Source: Verrucomicrobiota bacterium
Lineage (GTDB): Bacteria; Verrucomicrobiota; Kiritimatiellia; UBA8416; JAIOPI01
Assembly: GCA_027620105.1 (NCBI GenBank)
Contig: JAQCIA010000171.1
Location: 1-5,307, forward strand
Direction of reading: 5' to 3'
Length of the DNA: 5,307 bases
Numbering within the stretch: the first letter of the stretch is position 1; the number at the start of each line of letters is the position of its first letter. The translations under genes were made by a program, and so were the position numbers. Positions 1 through 5,307 of the stretch are shown here, one piece after another. The notes beneath the pieces were generated by a model. The model saw nothing but the letters and a program-made list of their open reading frames with translations. It had not been told where the DNA came from and did no database searches.

Positions 1-607
1 TGGCAACCTCGGCTTCCTCGGCCAGCAGGCTATCAATATCGACCGCTTCCATGTCCGATTCCATGTCGCTGGTCTCGGTGCTGTCGGCCACGGCAGGTTC
101 CCCCATATCCAGACCGGACAAGTCATCACCCGCTACTTCCGTCGTTAGGTCCGCGACCTCCGCAGGTTCTCCCTTTTCCGATTCCATCTCCAGAGCACCG
201 AGATCGTCTGCTGCCGCCATGTCCCCGGCGTCCAGTGCCGCGTCATCAGAGGGAAGCTCCGTGCTGGCCTCGGCGGGCAGGCCGACATCCAGCGTCGCCA
301 GATCCTCGGCACCCGCATCCATATCTGCGGCCACATCAGCGGACACCGCGTCGGTGGCGCCCGTCCCCTCGTCCACCATCAGCGCTTCCATTTCCGCGGC
401 GGCAGCCAGGTCGACCGCTTCCGACTCCAGCAGCGCAGGATCGATTTCGGCTCCCGCACCTAAATCGGTGCTAAGCGCGTCGTCCATGGTCATTTCTTCG
501 GAAACCATTTCGCCGTCCGCGTCGCTCTGCGCGCGCACAGTTACGAGCACCGAAGTTAGCAACGCAGCAATACCCAACAACCGAAACATCAAACTCTTCT
601 TGTACAT
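1..607 (-). CDS. Amuc_1098-family secretin (PilQ/GspD-like), N-terminal part only; C-terminus beyond window edge
   Basis: A minus-strand frame opens with ATG at 607-605 and stays free of stops to base 2, giving 202 codons before the window ends. Residues 1-26 form a clear signal peptide: Lys3-Lys4, a hydrophobic core at about 10-24, and a V-R-A cleavage site before Gln27. The next 175 residues are low-complexity and acidic (54 Asp/Glu, one Lys, no aromatic residue). No secretin domain is visible yet; the assignment rests on position, since this gene follows the Amuc_1102-1101-1100-1099 series exactly where the Amuc_1098/PilQ-type outer-membrane secretin is expected. A secretin would form the outer-membrane ring through which the pilus-like apparatus passes. 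The start lies 21 bases after the preceding stop, with GAGGAG 12 bases upstream. The next in-frame ATG (residue 7) would lose the Lys-Lys n-region. The gene could instead encode another secreted acidic protein. Coding sequence and export are near certain; the secretin identity is inferred. Confidence 0.75.
   Translation of the reverse strand, partial: MYKKSLMFRLLGIAALLTSVLVTVRAQSDADGEMVSEEMTMDDALSTDLGAGAEIDPALLESEAVDLAAAAEMEALMVDEGTGATDAVSADVAADMDAGAEDLATLDVGLPAEASTELPSDDAALDAGDMAAADDLGALEMESEKGEPAEVADLTTEVAGDDLSGLDMGEPAVADSTETSDMESDMEAVDIDSLLAEEAEVA
2..526 (-). other. Acidic low-complexity segment encoding residues 28-202 of the secretin-position protein
   Basis: By direct count, 54 of 175 residues are Asp or Glu and the only basic residue is Lys145. 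The segment contains no Phe, Tyr, Trp, His, Cys, Asn, Gln or Arg; it is built from Ala, Asp, Glu, Gly, Leu, Met, Val, Ser, Thr, Pro, Ile and that one Lys. Eleven Met residues are scattered through it. Degenerate repeats occur: a unit of the form acidic-Asp-Leu-x-x-Leu-acidic-Val/Met at residues 101-108, 134-141 and 161-168, and Gly-Glu-Pro-Ala followed by Val-Ala-Asp at 146-153 and 169-175. Such composition suggests an extended or disordered periplasmic segment. Its full length is unknown because it continues past the window. Confidence 0.8.
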
Positions 608-619
608 GGCGGGGCTAGT

Positions 620-625
620 CTCCTC
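620..625 (-). promoter_or_regulatory. Ribosome binding site for the secretin-position gene
   Basis: On the minus strand GAGGAG stands 12 bases before the ATG at 607-605. The spacing is longer than usual, but this is the only purine-rich match in the 21-base gap after the preceding TAA, and it supports the ATG ahead of the Lys-Lys signal-peptide start. Confidence 0.5.
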
Positions 626-628
626 GGC

Positions 629-1714
629 TTACTTGTTTGCTGCTGGTTCATCACCAGTTTGTTGAGGCGGCTTGTGCACTTCAAATCTCTTTCCATCGGA
701 AAGGGACTCTAATACTACAGTTTCTTTTGGGATGTCAACGACGATGACTTTAAACGACTCGCCCCGCAAATCCACCGGCTCCCCGACGCGCGCGGGGAAC
801 TCAAGATTGTCCGGGACGAACATTAATTTTGCGTGATATTCAACGTAAGAACGGCTTTTTCCGTAAACCAGCGGGATCAGCGTGCGCGCGCTGCGCAGCG
901 TCAGGATCGAAACGTTGACGCGCATCTTGATGCCACTCTGCACCTCCTCGACAAACTTTTCTTCGTACGCATGGACCACGAACCCTTCGTTCCCAACCGG
1001 TGCGCCAAGCTTAACAAAGTACGTGCGCGGATTGCTTGCGTCGGCGGTGTTGATCGCAAACTGCTTCTCTCCATCCGACAACGTGATGACGCTCTTGAAC
1101 AGCAGCCGGAAGGGCTCGGCCTTGACGCCGGAGATCACCACTTTGCGCGCGAACGACGGATGGCTTGCGACGTCGGTCGGGTCGGTCGCCGGATCGCCAC
1201 GGTATTCCTCCACATTCGTGAAGCCGTCGCCGTCCTGATCCAGCACCGCATCCTCACGATTGCGATAGTCGAAACCGTACTTCTTCTCCCAAATGTCGGG
1301 CATCCCGTCGGAATCGAAGTCGCGTTCCTCCGGATTTGGGGCCTCGCGATCCGGTTGCGCGATCCGGCAGAACGGGCAAATCATCGCTTCCAGCGGGATC
1401 GGGCGTCGGCAGTCGATGCAATAGCAACGCGTCTCCGGCACGAAGACCGTGTTCGACCAGGCCGAAAACTGCGGAGGACTTTCCAGTGCGGCCTGGCCCT
1501 GCACATACGGCAACACATCCGTCACCAGTGCCGCCGGATGCTCCGGCGTCATACCCGCCAGCGCCGCGTTAAACGCCTGCCGCCCGCTCCCCAGCTTCCC
1601 CAGACCGATCATCCCCCACACAACCGCGATTAACAGCAGCACCATGGTAAACGCCGCCAACACGCGATCATAGTGGCGACTCAACAAATCACCCAGGCGA
1701 CGCAAAAGATTCAC
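629..1714 (-). CDS. Amuc_1099-family pilus-like protein: membrane anchor, Cys ribbon, twin EF-hand loops, PilP/GspC-like C-terminal modules
   Basis: The protein has 361 residues and starts with GTG at 1714-1712, supported by GGGAGA 6 bases upstream and a 4-base GTGA overlap with the previous stop. Four Arg residues precede one transmembrane helix at about 18-39, so the remainder should be periplasmic. Cys97, Cys99, Cys102, Cys113 and Cys116 include two CxxC pairs resembling a zinc ribbon. Asp132-134-136 with Glu143, and Asp159-161-163 with Glu170, are two DxDxDG...E loops of the EF-hand or thrombospondin type 3 kind. The C-terminal half (about 195-347) is beta-rich and seems to contain two related modules with a Gly-x-Pro-Val stretch followed by Val-rich strands, resembling PilP and the GspC homology region. 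A connector between the inner-membrane complex and the secretin is inferred from this and from its place directly before the secretin-position gene. Its TAA and the next ATG are in the same frame. Family assignment rests on gene order and architecture. Confidence 0.8.
   Translation of the reverse strand: MNLLRRLGDLLSRHYDRVLAAFTMVLLLIAVVWGMIGLGKLGSGRQAFNAALAGMTPEHPAALVTDVLPYVQGQAALESPPQFSAWSNTVFVPETRCYCIDCRRPIPLEAMICPFCRIAQPDREAPNPEERDFDSDGMPDIWEKKYGFDYRNREDAVLDQDGDGFTNVEEYRGDPATDPTDVASHPSFARKVVISGVKAEPFRLLFKSVITLSDGEKQFAINTADASNPRTYFVKLGAPVGNEGFVVHAYEEKFVEEVQSGIKMRVNVSILTLRSARTLIPLVYGKSRSYVEYHAKLMFVPDNLEFPARVGEPVDLRGESFKVIVVDIPKETVVLESLSDGKRFEVHKPPQQTGDEPAANK
1711..1714 (-). promoter_or_regulatory. 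GTGA start-stop overlap, probable translational coupling
   Basis: The GTG start of the Amuc_1099-type gene (1714-1712) overlaps the TGA stop of the Amuc_1100-type gene (1713-1711) by the classical 4-base arrangement. This suggests matched synthesis of the PilO-like and PilP-like partners. Confidence 0.7.
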
Positions 1715-2652
1715 GGCGATTCTCCCGTCCGGAAGCGATAGACATCCACGTCCAGCACAACCTGCATGGGGTTCTCAACGGGGAGCCCACACACCAGCCG
1801 CTGATCGCGACTGAGCGATTCGGATGGCAGCAATTCAACCGCCAGCGGATCCTGCGCCGCCGCCCGCTCCGCGCTCTCCACCGAGAGAATATCCGGTCCG
1901 GTCTTCTTCATTTGCACCTGCGTGACCACCACAAAGAGATCATGCCGAGCCAGACGGTTGAGGACCCCCAGCAAGGCCGACTCCGTGGCATCAATTTCCA
2001 GCCGAAAATGGAACTTCGCAAAGAGAGCCTCCCCCTTCAGCAATCCCGCGTCCGGGTTGATCAGCGGTTCCCTCGGTCCGCCCCCCTGTAGCGTGACAGC
2101 GCCTTCCAGAATTTCCCGGTGCAGCGCGCGCAACACGATGATGTTTTCCGCAAAGAGGGCCTGACACAGACTTTCCACGATCAACAACTGCTCCATTAGA
2201 CGGGCCACATGCTCCGGTGGCGGCAGTGGACTGTTGGGCAGGAAGTACCGATCAAACCCGAAGGCGAAATCCACATCATCCTTGCGCGCCCTGGCCACCA
2301 TGTTGCTGCCCACACCCGTGGCCAGATCCTGCCGCACTTTGCCCACCTGGCTCATGAATGCCGTCGGCCGCCGTTCGTCCACGTTCAGCTGTCCCTTGCT
2401 GGCGCTGGCGACCAGTGTCTTGTACCACTTCGTCAGTTCGTCAGTGTTCTCGTTCTCCTGCTGCGCGTTCTCCGCAGACGGGAAAGGATTGGCTCGGTAC
2501 AAGGTCGTCAGCTCCAGCCGACGCTGTTCAAGCTGTTGCCGCACCTTCTTCGCACTGCGTGTGCTGCTGACCAGCAGCAACGCCGCCCCCGCGATCAGGA
2601 CGACCGCGACCGCCGTGCCAACCACGAACCAGAGACTGGGCTTGGGTTTCAT
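1711..2652 (-). CDS. Amuc_1100-family pilus-like inner-membrane protein (PilO/GspM position)
   Basis: The protein has 313 residues; Akkermansia Amuc_1100 has 317 as I recall it. It has a short Lys-containing N-terminus, one transmembrane helix at about 8-28, then a charged helical stretch at about 33-82 that should form a coiled coil. Several segments resemble Amuc_1100 in order: a DELTKWY-type helix near 71, a PTAF block at 96-99, a long helix at about 148-170, a beta-alpha-beta unit at about 213-251 and a final strand at about 296-308. Amuc_1100 is reported to share folds with PilO, PilN and GspM-type proteins, and this gene sits where pilO stands in pilMNOPQ. The likely role is periplasmic scaffolding between the PilM-PilN fusion and the PilP-like protein. 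ATG at 2652-2650 lies 6 bases after the preceding stop with no obvious Shine-Dalgarno sequence, so translation probably depends on coupling. The alternative is a generic PilO-like protein. Confidence 0.85.
   Translation of the reverse strand: MKPKPSLWFVVGTAVAVVLIAGAALLLVSSTRSAKKVRQQLEQRRLELTTLYRANPFPSAENAQQENENTDELTKWYKTLVASASKGQLNVDERRPTAFMSQVGKVRQDLATGVGSNMVARARKDDVDFAFGFDRYFLPNSPLPPPEHVARLMEQLLIVESLCQALFAENIIVLRALHREILEGAVTLQGGGPREPLINPDAGLLKGEALFAKFHFRLEIDATESALLGVLNRLARHDLFVVVTQVQMKKTGPDILSVESAERAAAQDPLAVELLPSESLSRDQRLVCGLPVENPMQVVLDVDVYRFRTGESP
1721..1726 (-). promoter_or_regulatory. Ribosome binding site supporting a GTG start
   Basis: GGGAGA on the minus strand lies 6 bases before the GTG at 1714-1712, inside the end of the preceding gene. 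This good match decides in favour of the GTG, which the downstream Leu-Leu-Arg-Arg and transmembrane segment also require. Confidence 0.6.
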
Positions 2653-2658
2653 GCTGGG

Positions 2659-4320
2659 TCAGTTCACTTTCAACGGGTTCTTGAGCAGCAGTTCAATCTT
2701 GAATTCCCGACTATGGTTGCCCGCCGCGGGCGGTGGCACGGCCGTGATTTCGCTCTGCTCGGTAAAAGGCCCCACGACGCGCAGGCGATCGCGAAACTGA
2801 TCGATCGCGCCGGCCTCGGGTGTGCTCTGCTTCGACAACTTGTCTTCAAATCCCTTGCCGCTGATCTCCACGGCCGTGACCATGCCCGCGGCGTTGACCT
2901 GCGGCTCGACCCCCGTGACCCACACGCCGTCCAGCAGGCAACTGTGAATCGCTTCAATCATTTCAATCCACTGCGTACGCCGCCCCACCAAGTCGACAAT
3001 CGCGTTGACCTTGCGCAGGGCCTCTTCCCTCCCGGCCGTGGCCGTGCTGAGTTTTCCCTGCACGCCGCGTAAATCCTCGATGCGTCCAGTAACCACTGCG
3101 AGTTGCGCATTGAGCACGGCCTCCTCCCGGCGCGAGAGCCCCCACACGGCCAGCAACGCGAACACCAACCCCATGGCCGCCGCCAGGAAATACGGCTGCC
3201 GCCGACGAAAGGTTTTCAGCGCCACCAGATCCGGCGGCATGAGGTTGATCTCGATCGGGCAGGTCTGGTCATGCCGCAGCGCGAGTCCAACCACCTCGCC
3301 CAGCATGTGTGCCTCGCGCCCGATCCGATCTTCATCAATGGTCTCGGCCACCGTGATCCGCGCGAAGGGATTGAGGTACTCCACGTCGACGCCCAGCTTT
3401 TCACGAAAGAACACATCCGTGTAGGGCATGATCGACGCCCCGCCCGTCAGCAGCACGCGCGCCGGCGGACTCCCGCCCTGCTGGCTGCGGTAGAAATTGA
3501 TGGAGCGATTGACCTCCGCATGCAGGCGCGTCATCACATTGCGCACGATTTTTGAAATCTGCTGCGCCGCGCCGTCTTCAGGCCCCTCGTAGTTGCCCCC
3601 GAGGTCGACTTGCGCGTGCTCCTGCTTGGCTTCTTCCGCCTCAGCAAAGGACACATTGAACTGCTTGGCAATCTCCTGCGTGATTGCGTTTCCCGCCACC
3701 GGCACGCTGCGCGTGAACACGCGCTTCTCCTCAATAAAGATCAGGTTCGACGAGCGGGCACCGATGTCCAGCACCATCGTGCATCCATCCAGCTCGGGAT
3801 AGTTGTGGGCGACGGCATTGTAGAGCGCCATCGGTGCCGCATCCACCACGCGTGGCTCCAAGTGCGTCGCCTGGACGCAATCGGTCAGCCGCGTGACGTT
3901 CTCCACCTTCACCGCCACCAGCATCACGTGCGCTTCTTCTTCCATGCCCCCGGACAGCAGTTGGTAGTCCCAGACCACCTCGTTAATCGGGAACGGCACG
4001 TTCTGCTCAGCCTCGTAGCGCACCATCTGGTAGAGTTTGTCGCGCGAAACCGGCGGTAACTTCACATAGCGCGGGAACACCGTCTGCCCCGAGATGGACA
4101 TATACAAGGGAGCCGGCTTGATGCCGTGCTCGCGCATCAACTCCCGTACCGCCGACACCAGGATTGCTGACGAATGTGTGTCGTTTTCCGGGTCGATGCC
4201 GAGCTGGGAAATGCCGTAACCGGTCAACTGCGGCGTCGTGCCGCGCCCCGCAACAAACTCCGCCAGCACGACTTTGCTCGCGCCGACGTCAAGGGTGAGA
4301 ATGCGCTGGGATGAAGCCAC
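2659..4320 (-). CDS. pilM: Amuc_1101-family PilM-PilN fusion, actin-like pilus assembly platform protein
   Basis: The 553-residue protein joins two proteins usually encoded separately. Residues 1-350 are a PilM actin-like ATPase domain: phosphate-1 motif LDVGASK at 10-16, the PilM block at about 88-122 (LPP, then an E-A-E-x-x-V-P-F-P run), phosphate-2 motif LDIGARSS at 184-191 and nucleotide-pocket motif LTGGAS at 291-296 with a downstream NPF. Residues 357-361 read EINLM, equivalent to the INLLP peptide that opens PilN. Then follow a transmembrane helix at about 377-395, a coiled coil at about 397-440 and a periplasmic ferredoxin-like region at about 448-550. PilM normally docks on the PilN N-terminal peptide; here both are on one chain, giving the overall plan of GspL. 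The start is GTG at 4320-4318, sharing one base with the previous stop (TAGTG), with GAGG 10 bases upstream. No ATG candidate precedes the phosphate-1 motif. It should form the cytoplasmic and inner-membrane base of the complex. Confidence 0.93.
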   Translation of the reverse strand: MASSQRILTLDVGASKVVLAEFVAGRGTTPQLTGYGISQLGIDPENDTHSSAILVSAVRELMREHGIKPAPLYMSISGQTVFPRYVKLPPVSRDKLYQMVRYEAEQNVPFPINEVVWDYQLLSGGMEEEAHVMLVAVKVENVTRLTDCVQATHLEPRVVDAAPMALYNAVAHNYPELDGCTMVLDIGARSSNLIFIEEKRVFTRSVPVAGNAITQEIAKQFNVSFAEAEEAKQEHAQVDLGGNYEGPEDGAAQQISKIVRNVMTRLHAEVNRSINFYRSQQGGSPPARVLLTGGASIMPYTDVFFREKLGVDVEYLNPFARITVAETIDEDRIGREAHMLGEVVGLALRHDQTCPIEINLMPPDLVALKTFRRRQPYFLAAAMGLVFALLAVWGLSRREEAVLNAQLAVVTGRIEDLRGVQGKLSTATAGREEALRKVNAIVDLVGRRTQWIEMIEAIHSCLLDGVWVTGVEPQVNAAGMVTAVEISGKGFEDKLSKQSTPEAGAIDQFRDRLRVVGPFTEQSEITAVPPPAAGNHSREFKIELLLKNPLKVN

Positions 4321-4322
4321 TA
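4318..4322 (-). promoter_or_regulatory. TAGTG stop-start overlap, probable translational coupling
   Basis: The TAG stop of the Amuc_1102-type gene (4322-4320) shares its last G with the GTG start of the PilM-PilN fusion (4320-4318). Ribosomes ending the first gene can restart on the second without a separate strong initiation site. Confidence 0.7.
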
Positions 4323-5018
4323 GCGCATGACCTCATAGTCGTCCACGTTCACAAACGCAAACGGCGTGGCGTTGATCTTCAGGAGATACCCATCACGGGC
4401 GGTGACACTATTAAGCACTTCGCTGGCCTCCCACCACTTCGGCGGAAGCTTCCGACCAGGCTCGATGTCATCCGCCTGCGCAATCAGCTGGCCATCGGCC
4501 GTGATTTCCACATGCACCGCCACCGGCATCCCGTAGCGCTTCACCGCCGGTGGCGAAAGGTACACCGTGCTCAACTTGTCACGGCCCCGCTCCACGTCGA
4601 GGTATTCCACCGTCTGGCGGTAGAGGCTGTAAACTTTGTCGTCGCGCGTTTCGTTCAGTGCCAGCACGGTGTAGGCCACTGACAGAACGCTGACCCACTC
4701 CGGCCCCGTGTCGTACTTGACGGTGATCTGCACCCACTCGCGCGGCCGCGTGCTGCTAGTCGGTGTGCTCGTCTTGTATTCAGGCGTCTTGACCAGCGTC
4801 TGCCGCCCCGTCCCCGTGAGCTGGCCAATCTTAACGGCATCCGCCGGCAGCGAAACCTCGCGTGCCGCCACCGCCCCGCCACCACGGCCCGGTTCAGCCG
4901 CCCCGGGTGCAGCACGACGCGCTGGATAGGCCCCCTGCCCCCAGGCTGAAGCGCTGACCAACAGCACGCCCAACCCACACAAAACGCCGACAGATTCGAC
5001 AGGTAAGCGGAATTTCAT
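4320..5018 (-). CDS. Amuc_1102-family secreted pilus-like protein
   Basis: The protein has 232 residues. A signal peptide covers about 1-25 (Lys2, Arg4, hydrophobic 10-21, cleavage plausible after the Ala-Ser-Ala at 23-25 or after Gly27); Cys14 is not in a lipobox. An Ala/Gly/Pro/Arg-rich linker follows at about 28-55. The rest is a beta-rich domain with blocks typical of the Amuc_1102 family as I recall it: KTPEY at 77-81, GPEW at 105-108, KRYGMPVAV at 160-168, a Trp-Trp pair at 195-196 and a TPFAFVNVDDYE segment at 218-229. It should be exported, working in the periplasm or at the cell surface as a partner of the pilus-like complex. Its exact role is unknown to me; it has no N-methylation prepilin motif, so it is not a classical pilin. 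ATG at 5018-5016 has GGAGGG 8 bases upstream, the best ribosome binding site in the block, as expected for the first gene of an operon. Confidence 0.82.
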   Translation of the reverse strand: MKFRLPVESVGVLCGLGVLLVSASAWGQGAYPARRAAPGAAEPGRGGGAVAAREVSLPADAVKIGQLTGTGRQTLVKTPEYKTSTPTSSTRPREWVQITVKYDTGPEWVSVLSVAYTVLALNETRDDKVYSLYRQTVEYLDVERGRDKLSTVYLSPPAVKRYGMPVAVHVEITADGQLIAQADDIEPGRKLPPKWWEASEVLNSVTARDGYLLKINATPFAFVNVDDYEVMR

Positions 5019-5026
5019 GCTTCAGT

Positions 5027-5032
5027 CCCTCC
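5027..5032 (-). promoter_or_regulatory. Ribosome binding site of the first gene in the operon
   Basis: GGAGGG on the minus strand lies 8 bases before the ATG at 5018-5016. It is the strongest Shine-Dalgarno match in the window and fixes the start of the Amuc_1102-type gene. Confidence 0.75.
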
Positions 5033-5073
5033 ACAACAGCACGATCGACACCACGCACGTCACAGCATTTCCT

Positions 5074-5102
5074 ACTAAAGCTGGAGTTTGCCTCTCGCGC
5101 AA
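5074..5102 (-). promoter_or_regulatory. Weak candidate sigma70-type promoter for the operon
   Basis: On the minus strand TTGCGC (5102-5097) and TTTAGT (5079-5074) are separated by 17 bases. They match the -35 and -10 consensus at 3 of 6 and 4 of 6 positions. A transcript from here would have a leader of about 50 bases before the strong ribosome binding site. The match is poor and promoter preferences of this lineage are not known to me, so this is only the best candidate seen. Confidence 0.22.
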
Positions 5103-5255
5103 CTAAAAAGCGCACACGGCCAACAAAACAAATGTCGCGCGCCATCGGCGAACTCCGTGATCAAGCAACACGTCATCGCAGCACTCCGCCTGTCGCAGGC
5201 TATTAACCCGGATGCACCAGCATGACACCACGAAGCCAGTAACCACGGCTTGGCC

Positions 5256-5288
5256 CGAACATTTCACGAGCCTTTCGTGCAATGTTCG
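5256..5288. repeat. Imperfect inverted repeat, 14-bp arms with 5-base loop
   Basis: Left arm 5256-5269 and right arm 5275-5288 are complementary at 13 of 14 positions, the mismatch being T5264 against C5280. The loop is GCCTT. As RNA it would form a stable hairpin on either strand. Neither side has a T run, so it is not a classical intrinsic terminator for either direction. It could be a terminator without a U tract for a gene beyond the right edge, a protein-binding operator, or one copy of an interspersed palindromic repeat. The hairpin is directly visible; its role is open. Confidence 0.7.
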
Positions 5289-5307
5289 CCCGCAGGAGCG
5301 TGCTGTT

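Larger units (their letters stand above)
5019..5307. other. Noncoding upstream region of the pilus-like operon
   Basis: These 289 bases hold the first gene's ribosome binding site, the weak candidate promoter and the inverted repeat described separately. I see no convincing coding frame, tRNA or riboswitch. A minus-strand frame running from 5145 into the first gene lacks a good start signal and is read as a shadow. Confidence 0.6.

Noticed and set aside
51..665. Plus-strand frame of 204 codons rich in Ser and Ala
   Set aside because: It is the antisense of the acidic segment: Ala/Asp/Glu codons read backwards give Ser/Ala/Val. The minus strand has a clear signal peptide and operon context.
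833..1633. Plus-strand frame of 266 codons
   Set aside because: Arg/His/Gln-rich with no recognisable domain, lying wholly opposite the Amuc_1099-type gene; typical antisense shadow in GC-rich DNA.
2209..3072. Plus-strand frame of 287 codons
   Set aside because: Spans the junction of two well-supported minus-strand genes and is rich in Arg, His and Gln without a domain or plausible membrane or signal pattern.
4977..4979. Cys14 in the Amuc_1102-type signal peptide as a lipoprotein site
   Set aside because: The surrounding residues (Val-Leu-Cys-Gly-Leu) sit inside the hydrophobic core too early, and the residue before Cys is Leu rather than Ala or Gly, so no lipobox is present.
4894..5145. 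Minus-strand frame of 83 codons upstream of and into the first gene
   Set aside because: It overlaps the start of the Amuc_1102-type gene in another frame, has no clear ribosome binding site and no recognisable domain.
5188..5200. Small perfect hairpin with 5-bp stem and 3-base loop
   Set aside because: Too short to be meaningful in GC-rich DNA and followed only by a mixed A/T stretch on the plus strand, not a T run.
5047..5232. Nine-base direct repeat GACACCACG at 5047-5055 and 5224-5232, and TGACGTG on the minus strand at two sites
   Set aside because: Matches this short are expected at appreciable frequency by chance in a 289-base region, and the spacing is not regular.

Overview
The window holds one block of five co-oriented genes, all read from the minus strand (right to left), plus a short noncoding upstream region at the right end. 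The genes match, in order, the Amuc_1102, Amuc_1101, Amuc_1100, Amuc_1099 and Amuc_1098 families, the type IV pilus-like locus known from Akkermansia muciniphila. This, with GC-rich DNA and heavily biased codons, points to the Verrucomicrobiota or a close PVC relative such as the Kiritimatiellota. The proteins are divergent from the Akkermansia ones as I recall them, so the host is probably not Akkermansia. All family assignments come from reading the proteins; no database search was run.

Layout in transcription order: upstream region with a weak candidate promoter and a strong 14-bp inverted repeat (5019-5307); a secreted Amuc_1102-family protein (5018-4320); a PilM-PilN fusion of the Amuc_1101 family (4320-2659); an Amuc_1100-family PilO-like protein (2652-1711); an Amuc_1099-family membrane protein with a cysteine ribbon, two EF-hand-like loops and PilP/GspC-like beta modules (1714-629); and the first 202 codons of a secreted protein that should be the Amuc_1098-family secretin (607-1, open at the left edge). 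Junctions are very tight: a 1-base overlap, a 6-base gap, a 4-base overlap and a 21-base gap. This indicates one operon with probable translational coupling. Two of the five genes start with GTG.

The set reproduces the classical pilM-N-O-P-Q order, but PilM and PilN are one polypeptide and the PilP-position protein has a transmembrane anchor, as GspC does. The machine therefore looks intermediate between type IV pilus and type II secretion alignment complexes: a cytoplasmic actin-like platform, inner-membrane coiled-coil proteins, a periplasmic connector and an outer-membrane secretin. No pilin, ATPase or prepilin peptidase lies in this window.

The most unusual parts are the start of the putative secretin, whose first 175 mature residues are extremely acidic and use only 12 amino-acid types, and the metal-binding insert in the neighbouring Amuc_1099-type protein.
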